Shown: in pieces, positions 1 to 5,123 of the stretch | Layout of the letters: every line of letters starts with the position of its first letter | How positions within the stretch are numbered: position 1 is the first letter of the stretch | Origin: JBEKCP01 sp050014815 | GTDB taxonomy: Bacteria > Planctomycetota > Planctomycetia > Pirellulales > Thermoguttaceae | DNA: 10,023 nucleotides | Direction: 5' to 3' | Assembly: GCA_050014815.1 (NCBI GenBank) | Contig: JBEKCP010000160.1 | Location: 1 to 10,023 of the forward strand | Notes under the pieces: generated by a model | Told to the model about the DNA's origin: nothing | Databases searched by the model: none | The model's input: the letters and a program-made list of their open reading frames with translations, nothing else | Position numbers and translations under genes: made by a program

Positions 1-110
1 GGACGCTCCGCGTCCCCGACCGGGCGCCTCTGTGATCGCGGCGATGCGCCCACGGGGAAGGGCCGCGGGAGCGGCCCTCCAGTGCGTTCCCACGGGGGAC
101 CGTGGGAACG
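1..110. other. Cluster of GC-rich hairpins upstream of mcsA
   Basis: Four short inverted repeats follow each other without a convincing reading frame. GGACGC (1-6) pairs with GCGTCC (10-15). GGGCGC (22-27) pairs with GCGCCC (46-51). AGGGCCGC (59-66) pairs with GCGGCCCT (71-78) around a GGGA loop. An 11-bp stem pairs 85-95 with 100-110 around a 4-nt loop. None is followed by a T-run, so Rho-independent termination is not clearly shown. They could be the 3' end of an upstream transcription unit or repetitive intergenic DNA. The pairing is seen directly; the role is unknown. Confidence 0.5.
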
Positions 111-160
111 AGAAACGGGGGACCGTGGGAACGAGAAACGGGGGACCGTGGGAACGAGGA
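92..160. repeat. Three tandem copies of a 23-bp repeat
   Basis: The unit starts at 92, 115 and 138 with a strict 23-bp period and contains GGGGGACCGTGGGAACGAG. The first two copies are identical and the third differs only near its end. A reverse-complement half-copy (CGTTCCCACGG, 85-95) precedes the first unit, so each unit could pair with it. There are no unique spacers, which rules out a CRISPR array. Tandem repeats of this kind can vary in copy number between strains. The repeat lies just upstream of the mcsA promoter but does not overlap it. Confidence 0.85.
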
Positions 161-183
161 GAATCGGCCGGCTACATGGTCCG

Positions 184-212
184 TTGACTCCGTTTCCAGG
201 GGCCGCTAGAAT
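184..212 (+). promoter_or_regulatory. Sigma70-type promoter of mcsA-mcsB
   Basis: TTGACT (184-189) and TAGAAT (207-212) are separated by exactly 17 bp, each one mismatch from the sigma70 consensus. The predicted transcription start is about 218-220. That gives a leader of about 36 nt before the ATG at 255, and it puts the alternative in-frame GTG at 216 at or upstream of the transcription start. It is the best promoter of the window by eye. Because the next genes follow closely with no obvious terminator, it may drive everything up to about 4209. Confidence 0.7.
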
Positions 213-254
213 CTTGTGAAGAGTGCCCACTTTCACGAACCGGGCTGGATTCCC

Positions 255-767
255 ATGAAGTGCCAACAGTGCGATCGGCCGGCGACCTTCCACATCACGG
301 AGTTGACGGGCGGGAAGCCCCAGGAGTTGCACCTCTGCGAGGACCACGCGCGGCAGTACCTGACGTCGTCCTCCGGCGAGCCGGTCGGGCCCGGCGGCAT
401 GGCGGCCGCGTTGGCGCAGCAGGTGCAGCAGATGGCCATCGGGCAGACGGCCGAGGAGCTTGCCCGGCTGGATCAGCAGGCCTGCCCGGTCTGCGGCATC
501 ACGTTCTTCGAGTTCCGCAGCCAGGGCCGCTTGGGCTGCCCCCACGACTACGTCGCCTTCCAGGCCCAGTTGGAACCGCTGATCCTGAACGTCCACGGCG
601 AATCGGAGCATTGCGGGAAACGGCCCCGCCGCGCACCGGCCGCCAGCGAGAAGCGGACGCAGTTGATCCGCCTCCGCCGCGAGATGAAAGAGGCCATCGA
701 GAGCGAGCACTACGAGCGGGCCTCCCAACTCCGCGACGAGATCCACCGCACCGAGACCGAACCTTAG
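255..767 (+). CDS. mcsA: McsA-like zinc-finger protein with UVR motif (McsB activator)
   Basis: This 170-residue protein is the probable activator of the arginine kinase encoded next to it. The first zinc site is C3, C6, C28 and H31 (KCQQCDRPATF ... HLCEDH). The second is C77, C80, C95 and H97 or D98 (CPVCG ... LGCPHDY). Residues 136-166 form a UvrB/UvrC-type helical hairpin (UVR) motif, IRLRREMKEAIESEHYERA and following. Family knowledge: McsA binds and activates McsB, and in Firmicutes the pair feeds ClpC. The frame also opens at GTG 216, but that lies at the predicted transcription start. ATG 255 puts the zinc finger at the N-terminus as usual in the family, although its ribosome site is weak. 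mcsB starts 10 bp downstream. The fourth cysteine of each classical CxxC pair is replaced here. Confidence 0.88.
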   Translation: MKCQQCDRPATFHITELTGGKPQELHLCEDHARQYLTSSSGEPVGPGGMAAALAQQVQQMAIGQTAEELARLDQQACPVCGITFFEFRSQGRLGCPHDYVAFQAQLEPLILNVHGESEHCGKRPRRAPAASEKRTQLIRLRREMKEAIESEHYERASQLRDEIHRTETEP

Positions 768-777
768 GAATACCGCC

Positions 778-1857
778 TTGGACTTGAACGAACTGGCACA
801 AACCAGCGGCGAATGGCTTCGCGGGAACGGGCCGGAAGCCGACATCGTCATCAGCAGCCGCGTCCGCCTCGCCCGAAACCTCGCGGAGTTCCCGTTCATC
901 ACCCGCGCCGCGCCGCAGGACCGCCTTGCGATCGAGCGATTGCTGCGGGACGCCATCCTCGCGGCCAACAGCTCCGGCGAGCTGCTCTACGTGGCCGTCG
1001 ACGAGTTGGAGGGGGTGGACCGCCAGTTCCTCGTCGAGCGGCACCTGATCAGCCGCGAGCACGCCGAGGCCCAGGGCCGCCGCGCCGTGGCCATCGACCG
1101 CGCCGAGAAGTTCAGCCTCATGATCAACGAGGAAGACCACCTGCGGATCCAGGTCCTCCAGAGCGGTTTCAACCTGGGGGCCGTCTGGGAGCAGATCAAC
1201 GGCATCGACGACTCCATCGAAGAGCGCGTCACCTACGCCTTCCACGAACGGTTGGGATACCTGACGGCCTGCCCCACCAACGTCGGCACGGGAATGCGCG
1301 TCAGCGTCATGCTCCACCTGCCGGCCCTGGTCATCACGCGGCAGATCGAGAAGGTCTTCCGCAGCCTGCAGAAGATCAGCCTGGCGGTCCGCGGCCTTTA
1401 CGGCGAGGGCTCCCAGGCCACCGGCGACTTCTACCAGATCAGCAACCAGGTCACGCTGGGGCGCTCCGAGCAGGACCTGGTCCAGCAGGTCCAGGACATC
1501 GTGCCGGTGATCGTCGATTACGAGCGGCAGGCCCGGCAATTCCTCATCAAGGAAAGCCACGAGAACCTGCACGACCGGGTGAGCCGCGCCTACGGCATCC
1601 TGCGGACCGCCCAGACGATCAGCTCCGAAGAGACGATGCACCTGTTGTCGAGCGTCCGGATGGGAGTGAACCTGGGCCTGATCCAGGACCTGCAGATCGG
1701 CGACATCAACGACCTCTTTATCCGCACGCAGCCGGCCCACCTCCAGAAGCTCGCCGGCGGGGAGCTCGGCAGCACGGACCGCAACATCGAGCGGGCCAAG
1801 TATCTCCGCGACTATCTCAACCGCGGCGACGGCGCCCGCCGGGCGGAAAAAAACTAG
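778..1857 (+). CDS. mcsB: Protein-arginine kinase McsB
   Basis: This 359-residue protein has the normal McsB length and belongs to the phosphagen (guanidino) kinase family. In characterised homologues it phosphorylates arginine residues of proteins, which marks them for ClpCP. Visible motifs are SSRVRLARN (26-34, nucleotide-binding arginines), NEEDHLR (117-123, catalytic acidic loop), CPTNVGTGMR (165-174, with the conserved cysteine C165) and GEGSQATGDFYQISNQ (209-224). The C-terminal phosphoarginine-sensing motif RDxxRA appears as RNIERA (335-340), with Asn for Asp. It starts at a TTG preceded by AGGA (766-769) at 8 nt spacing. The first residues (MDLNELA) agree with family N-termini. It follows mcsA by 10 bp, so the two are almost surely co-transcribed. 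The antitoxin gene begins 12 bp after its stop, using a ribosome site that touches the stop codon. Confidence 0.95.
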   Translation: MDLNELAQTSGEWLRGNGPEADIVISSRVRLARNLAEFPFITRAAPQDRLAIERLLRDAILAANSSGELLYVAVDELEGVDRQFLVERHLISREHAEAQGRRAVAIDRAEKFSLMINEEDHLRIQVLQSGFNLGAVWEQINGIDDSIEERVTYAFHERLGYLTACPTNVGTGMRVSVMLHLPALVITRQIEKVFRSLQKISLAVRGLYGEGSQATGDFYQISNQVTLGRSEQDLVQQVQDIVPVIVDYERQARQFLIKESHENLHDRVSRAYGILRTAQTISSEETMHLLSSVRMGVNLGLIQDLQIGDINDLFIRTQPAHLQKLAGGELGSTDRNIERAKYLRDYLNRGDGARRAEKN

Positions 1858-1869
1858 TGGAGCGACGTA

Positions 1870-2091
1870 ATGGCGACATCCCAGCTACCCCCGGAAATCC
1901 GGAACATGCCGCTCTCCGAACGCCTGGATCTTGTGGAACAGATTTGGGACAGCATTTTGGAGGATGAGCGGCAGTTCCAGTTGACCGACGCGCAAAAGGC
2001 CGAACTGGACCGGAGACTGGCTCTGCATGAGTCGTCGCCAGGTCGCGGCGATTCCTGGGAAACGGTTAGGGCACGGCTGCTGGGCGAGTAA
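1870..2091 (+). CDS. Addiction module antitoxin-like protein, copy 1 (toxin lost)
   Basis: This 73-residue acidic protein belongs to the 'putative addiction module component' family (Pfam PF09720/TIGR02574 type), judged by PLSERLDLVEQIWDSI, then LTDAQKAELDRRLA and a C-terminal SWETVRARLLGE. Family members normally precede a ParE/RelE-type toxin gene and neutralise its product. The ATG has a GGAG (1859-1862) at 7 nt that starts within two bases of the mcsB stop, so it probably depends on mcsAB transcription. Where the toxin should begin, only its last 17 codons remain, overlapping the antitoxin stop as TAATG. The protein is therefore an orphan antitoxin. Residues 9-73 are repeated almost exactly in the gene at 3952-4209. 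It might neutralise a toxin encoded elsewhere or simply be a remnant. Confidence 0.85.
   Translation: MATSQLPPEIRNMPLSERLDLVEQIWDSILEDERQFQLTDAQKAELDRRLALHESSPGRGDSWETVRARLLGE
1894..2088 (+). repeat. Direct repeat, copy A (antitoxin duplication)
   Basis: This 195-bp stretch matches 3976-4170 without a gap and with about 12 differences by hand alignment, roughly 94% identity. Several differences change the protein: M to L, LH to AR, E to G and R to M. The leading ribosome-site region (GGAGCGA) is also shared, but the codons between it and the repeat have diverged. The two copies lie 2,082 bp apart in the same orientation and enclose the second antitoxin and the serpin gene. Confidence 0.95.
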
Positions 2092-2144
2092 TGATATTCC
2101 ACGGACATCGGGACCCCGAAGCGTGGCAGTCGCGGGTTCGTTGA
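2091..2144 (+). pseudogene. C-terminal relic of a ParE/RelE-type toxin
   Basis: The frame opening at ATG 2091, overlapping the antitoxin stop, reads MIFHGHRDPEAWQSRVR and then stops. The pattern HGxRxPxxWxxR is what the end of ParE/RelE toxins of these modules looks like, and the second relic at 2390-2467 repeats it. A full toxin is about 90-100 residues, so around 80 are missing. The simplest reading is an internal deletion that removed the toxin's 5' part and left the antitoxin whole. The remnant lacks the fold and should not be toxic. It could still be translated as a 17-residue peptide coupled to the antitoxin, but nothing shows that. Confidence 0.72.
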
Positions 2145-2166
2145 AGTCAGGAGACGGTCGGAGTTG

Positions 2167-2400
2167 ATGAAGACGGAATCACAAGGGGTTCTCCAATCGG
2201 CGATGGCGTTGCCCGACTCGGATCGCGCGGAGATCGCCGCGTCGCTGATCCGCAGTCTGGATGCGGAAACCGACGATGACGTTGACGCGGCTTGGGCTGC
2301 CGAGATTCAGCGGCGCATCGAATCGATCGACCAGGGCAGCGTGAAACTCATTCCGTGGGACGAGGTTATGCGCGACATGCGTTACCGCGGATCGCATTGA
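2167..2400 (+). CDS. Addiction module antitoxin-like protein, second type (toxin lost)
   Basis: This 77-residue acidic protein is from the same broad antitoxin family but a different branch from its neighbours. Its recognisable parts are LPDSDRAEIAASLIRSLD, DAAWAAEIQRRIESIDQGS and PWDEVMRDMR. The ATG at 2167 is chosen, although a TTG one codon earlier (2164) is equally open. AGGAGA lies at 2149-2154, a little far, and GGAG at 2160-2163 is too close, so the start is uncertain by one codon. The last five residues (YRGSH) do not look like a normal family end. They overlap the relic of its toxin in another frame, as if the deletion joint lies inside the antitoxin's last codons. It is 22 bp downstream of the first toxin relic. 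Confidence 0.82.
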   Translation: MKTESQGVLQSAMALPDSDRAEIAASLIRSLDAETDDDVDAAWAAEIQRRIESIDQGSVKLIPWDEVMRDMRYRGSH

Positions 2401-2467
2401 AATCGTCGCCGTCGCGCACGGACGGCGGAGGCCGGGATACTGGAAAGGTCGGTTGGAATCGGAGTAA
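2390..2467 (+). pseudogene. C-terminal relic of a second ParE/RelE-type toxin
   Basis: A frame overlapping the 3' end of the second antitoxin, without its own start codon, encodes 25 residues containing IEIVAVAHGRRRPGYW and ending LESE before TAA. This is the typical last strand and tail of a ParE/RelE-family toxin, again with HGxRxPxxWxxR. The upstream 70 or so residues are absent. The frame is shifted relative to the antitoxin (2390 against 2389 for the antitoxin codon). It cannot be expressed without a start, so it is a true remnant. Confidence 0.75.
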
Positions 2468-2493
2468 CTGACAGCGGCCAAGGAGCCCCACCC

Positions 2494-3852
2494 ATGGAAT
2501 CACCCCGCAGTAGCGATACTTTTGCCAGGCCCGCGCGGCGAAGTGCCCGCGCGGCGCTGATGGTGCTGCTATGCACCTTGCCGTTCCTCGGCTCCACCCC
2601 GGGCGGGCCAGGCACCGTCCTGATCCCGGAGCTTAGCCAGCGAATCAACGCCTTCAGCCTCGATCTGCTGAAGCGCCACGCGCGGTCGGCCCAGGCGGCC
2701 CCCAACGCGGTGCTCTCGCCCCAGGGCATCTTCCAGGCATTGGCGCTTTCCTACCTCGCCAGCGGCGGCGAGACACGCAAAGAGTTGGCGGACGTAATGC
2801 ACTTTCCCGAGGACAACGATCGCTTAACCCGCGACCTCGGTCAGATTCGCGGCCAGATCGAGTCGGCCGCAAAGGACAAGCGAATCGAGGTAAGTGTCGC
2901 CAACTCCGCCTGGCTTGACGGCACGTACGCGGAATTCCGGAAGAGCTACACGGACCGCCTGGAAAAGTCGCTCGGCGTATCCCTTCGCAAGGCAAGTTTC
3001 GGCCGCGCGGGCGAAGCGAGTGGCGAGATCAACCGCTGGGTCGCGCGCGAGACCCGCGGCCGAATCAAGCAGGTGATAGGAGCCGAGGACCTCCGGTCGC
3101 GGAGCGGAATGGGTGTGGTGAACGAGCCTGGCCTGGTGATCGTCAACGCCGTCTACTTCAAGGCGGACTGGGGCAGCCGCTTCGAAGCGGACGGCACGCG
3201 CGACCTGCCGTTCCACCTCGACCGCTCGCGGACCCAAACCGTGCCGACCATGCACCAGGAGTCGATTCTGCTCCACGCAGCCGACGACCAGTTCCAGTTC
3301 CTTGAGATTCCATACGTTGACAAGCGGTTCTCGATGTACATCCTCCTGCCGCGGGAAATCCTGCCCTTGCAAAAGCTCGTTGAACCGCTTTCGGAGGAGA
3401 GGATCACGAACCTCAAGCGGGGCGCCGCGCCCTGCGAGGTCGACGTCCTGTTTCCGAAATTCGAGTTCCGCACGCATCTGGACGTGAAGGGCGCGCTGGG
3501 CGAAATGGGCGTGAAGGCCGCCTTCGACAGCGGCAAGGCCGACTTCGACCGGATGATCGTCAAGAAGATCGACGCCTATCGGGTCTATCTCAGCGACGTC
3601 TTTCACGACGCCTTCATCGAGGTCCACGAGAAGGGTACGACCGCCGCAGCGGCCACGACCTCGGTACACTTCTCGTTCGGTTGCAGCGCGGCTCCGTCGA
3701 TGCACCCCCCAAAGGTGGATTTCCACGCCGACCGCCCCTTTGTGTTCGCCATCGTCCACAACGAGAGCCGCAGCGTGCTTTTTGCCGGATGGATCACCGA
3801 CCCGAAAGCATTGGCGGGCAACGCGGCGAACAGCGAAGAGGGCAACCGTTAA
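2494..3852 (+). CDS. Secreted serpin-family protease inhibitor
   Basis: This 452-residue protein is a serpin. Residues 1-45 look like an export signal: arginines at 11, 15, 16 and 19, then the hydrophobic stretch AALMVLLCTLPFLG (20-33). The serpin body includes NAVLSPQGIFQAL (71-83), NAVYFKADW (218-226), YILLPRE (282-288) and the signature DRPFVFAIVH (413-422). The reactive loop hinge EKGTTAAAATT (379-389) is small and alanine-rich, as required for loop insertion in inhibitory serpins. Counting 17 residues from E379 puts P1 at F395 (HFSF|GCS), which suggests a chymotrypsin-like target. About nine residues more than in alpha-1-antitrypsin follow before the RPF signature, so the scissile bond is uncertain. 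AGGAG (2481-2485) stands 8 nt before the ATG. The target protease is not indicated by the sequence. Confidence 0.95.
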   Translation: MESPRSSDTFARPARRSARAALMVLLCTLPFLGSTPGGPGTVLIPELSQRINAFSLDLLKRHARSAQAAPNAVLSPQGIFQALALSYLASGGETRKELADVMHFPEDNDRLTRDLGQIRGQIESAAKDKRIEVSVANSAWLDGTYAEFRKSYTDRLEKSLGVSLRKASFGRAGEASGEINRWVARETRGRIKQVIGAEDLRSRSGMGVVNEPGLVIVNAVYFKADWGSRFEADGTRDLPFHLDRSRTQTVPTMHQESILLHAADDQFQFLEIPYVDKRFSMYILLPREILPLQKLVEPLSEERITNLKRGAAPCEVDVLFPKFEFRTHLDVKGALGEMGVKAAFDSGKADFDRMIVKKIDAYRVYLSDVFHDAFIEVHEKGTTAAAATTSVHFSFGCSAAPSMHPPKVDFHADRPFVFAIVHNESRSVLFAGWITDPKALAGNAANSEEGNR

Positions 3853-3868
3853 CGCCGCACCGCGCCCG

Positions 3869-3940
3869 ATGATGCTCCTCCGCAAGGTGAACGGCGCGTG
3901 GTGTGTCACCGAAGAAACGCCCGAGGCACCGGGAAACTGA
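3869..3940 (+). other. Possible 3' fragment of an unidentified gene
   Basis: Just after the serpin stop, a short frame reads LLRKVNGAWCVTEE and ends at TGA 3938-3940, 11 bp before the ATG of the third antitoxin. A 'KVNGxWxV' tail resembles the last strand of small secreted or NTF2-like domains. It has no ribosome site of its own. It may be another truncated gene end or chance. Its stop lies next to the GGAG (3941-3944) that serves the third antitoxin. Confidence 0.2.
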
Positions 3941-3951
3941 GGAGCGAAACC

Positions 3952-4209
3952 ATGGAAGCCCCTCGTCTCCCGCAGGAGATCCGGAACCTGCCGCTCTCCG
4001 AACGCCTGGATCTTGTGGAACAGATTTGGGACAGCATTTTGGAGGATGAGCGGCAGTTCCAGTTGACTGACGCGCAAAAGGCCGAACTGGACCGGAGACT
4101 GGCTGCGCGTGAGTCGTCGCCAGGTCGAGGCGACTCCTGGGGAACGGTTATGGCGCGGCTGCTGGGTGAGCCTGGACACATTGCCCCCCGTCGCGTAGCG
4201 ACGCTGTGA
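3952..4209 (+). CDS. Addiction module antitoxin-like protein, copy 2 (altered C-terminus, no toxin)
   Basis: This 85-residue protein is a paralogue of the antitoxin at 1870-2091. From residue 9 the DNA is about 94% identical through ARLLGE (73). It starts at an ATG with GGAG (3941-3944) at 7 nt spacing. The natural stop codon after LLGE is replaced, and the frame runs on for twelve residues (PGHIAPRRVATL). The last six come from the palindromic element starting at 4189, and that element also supplies the TGA. No toxin or toxin remnant follows. Whether the protein is functional is unclear: the core helices are intact and only the tail is new. Chances are it is a degenerating duplicate that still encodes a stable frame. 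Confidence 0.8.
   Translation: MEAPRLPQEIRNLPLSERLDLVEQIWDSILEDERQFQLTDAQKAELDRRLAARESSPGRGDSWGTVMARLLGEPGHIAPRRVATL
3976..4170 (+). repeat. Direct repeat, copy B (antitoxin duplication)
   Basis: This is the partner of 1894-2088: 195 bp, ungapped, about 12 differences. It ends exactly where copy A reaches the last sense codon of its antitoxin. Sequence identity is lost at the stop codon, so the duplication or a later event broke there. Confidence 0.95.
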
Positions 4210-4374
4210 TGGTAGCCGTGGGTTTCAACCCACGGGCCCAGGAGGCAGGCGCAACGATTGCGTCGCGTAGCGACGCCTGATGTTTCAACCGTCGCTATGC
4301 GACGAAGGCATGGTGGTGCGACGATAACGGCGGGTTGAAACCCGCCGCTACCATCATCGCGTCGCTACGCGACG
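4189..4374. repeat. 186-bp palindromic element with 28-bp terminal inverted repeats (MITE-like)
   Basis: The ends, 4189-4216 and 4347-4374, are reverse complements at 26 of 28 positions. Each begins with the palindrome CGTCGC-nnn-GCGACG and continues to TGATGGTAGC. The similarity extends inwards through two hairpins, CCGTGGGTT/AACCCACGG (4216-4235) and GGCGGGTT/AACCCGCC (4329-4346). Two further CGTCGC-nnn-GCGACG palindromes lie inside (4261-4275, 4290-4304). There is no transposase. ATTGC occurs near both sides (4180-4184, 4379-4383) but not flush with the ends, so a target duplication is not established. It lies between converging genes and would fold in RNA of both strands, so it may also stop transcription. 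It encodes the end of the third antitoxin. Confidence 0.85.
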
Positions 4375-4393
4375 GATGATTGCTGGGCAGCCG

Positions 4394-4906
4394 CTAACGG
4401 GCCGCACCGGGCCCCATCTTCCGCCGCACCGCCTGCACCACGTCGGGGGGCAGGAACCGGGCGAGCTCCTCGTCCGTGGCCACCGAGGCGATCTGCTTGA
4501 TCAGCGAACTGGAAACGTGCGCCAACTCCCCGTCGGCGATCATGAAAAGCGTCTCCACGTCGGGCGCAAGACGGCGGTTGGCCATCATCATCGTCAACTC
4601 GGCCGCGATGTCGGTGATCGGGCGGACGCCCCGGACCATGATCCGCGCCCCGCACTCCCGCACGAAATCGACCGCCAGTCCGCGGAACGTCCGGATCTCG
4701 ACGTTCTTCAGGTGGGCAGTCGCCCGAGAGATCAGCTCCACCCGCTCCTCGGACGAGAACATCGTGTGCTTGTCGATGTTGATGCCCACACCGATGATCA
4801 GGGGCGAGAAGAGGCGGCTTGCCCGCTCCATCACGTTGAGGTGTCCCAGCGTGACCGGATCGAAGGAACCGGGATAGACGGCCGCGTGCGAGGGGGACGG
4901 CTCCAT
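4394..4906 (-). CDS. coaD: Phosphopantetheine adenylyltransferase
   Basis: This 170-residue enzyme transfers AMP from ATP to 4'-phosphopantetheine, giving dephospho-CoA in the coenzyme A pathway (cytosol). It has the family length. The nucleotidyltransferase motif is YPGSFDPVTLGH (11-22), with the TxGH signature. RGVRPITDIAAEL and the following MMMANRRLAP correspond to the substrate loop (RGLRxxxDFExEL in many homologues). HVSSSLIKQIA corresponds to the ISSxxVR/K motif. The start is the ATG at 4904-4906, preceded by AGGAGT (4915-4920) at 8 nt. A TTG ten codons further upstream is open but has no ribosome site. It is leftward and follows the aminotransferase by 217 bp filled with repeats, so joint transcription is possible but not indicated. 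Confidence 0.95.
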   Translation of the reverse strand: MEPSPSHAAVYPGSFDPVTLGHLNVMERASRLFSPLIIGVGINIDKHTMFSSEERVELISRATAHLKNVEIRTFRGLAVDFVRECGARIMVRGVRPITDIAAELTMMMANRRLAPDVETLFMIADGELAHVSSSLIKQIASVATDEELARFLPPDVVQAVRRKMGPGAAR

Positions 4907-4934
4907 GAGACTTGACTCCTGCCGAGGGGTGGGC

Positions 4935-5117
4935 AAATCCGAAATCGGAAACTCGAAATCCGAAACAAATCCAAATCACCGAAATTCGCAATGACCGAAA
5001 CATCGGCGCCGCAGCGCCTCGCGTGGCCGCTCGATTGCCTGGGTTGGAGCATTTGTGCTTCTGTATTTGGATTTGTTTCGTATTTCGGATTTCGTGTTTC
5101 GGATTTCGTGTTTCGTC
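4935..5117. repeat. AT-rich inverted repeat of GGATTTCG/CGAAATCC words
   Basis: The left side (4935-4976) is built of CGAAATCCGAAAC-like words, and the right side (5065-5117) of the complementary GTTTCGGATTTCG words. The cleanest pair is CGAAACAAATCCAAAT (4961-4976) with ATTTGGATTTGTTTCG (5065-5080), 16 bp without mismatch. About 88 bp of mixed sequence lie between. The low GC stands out against the surroundings. Similar runs are familiar from planctomycete genomes (recalled, not checked). It lies between the stop of the aminotransferase gene and the start of coaD and would form a long stem in that mRNA. Confidence 0.85.
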
Positions 5118-5123
5118 GCGCGG

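Noticed and set aside
92..160. CRISPR-like repeats
   Set aside because: The 23-bp units are directly adjacent with no spacers, and no cas gene is visible.
499..1740. Long leftward open frame opposite mcsA-mcsB
   Set aside because: It is antisense to two well-recognised genes, has low-complexity Val/Asp/Leu-rich composition and no ribosome site. It is a GC-driven shadow.
2824..4179. Long leftward open frame opposite the serpin and third antitoxin
   Set aside because: It mirrors the codon positions of the serpin, crosses gene boundaries and has no recognisable domain.
4180..4383. ATTGC on both sides of the palindromic element as target-site duplication
   Set aside because: The words are four bases away from the element ends on each side and only 5 bp long, so chance is likely.
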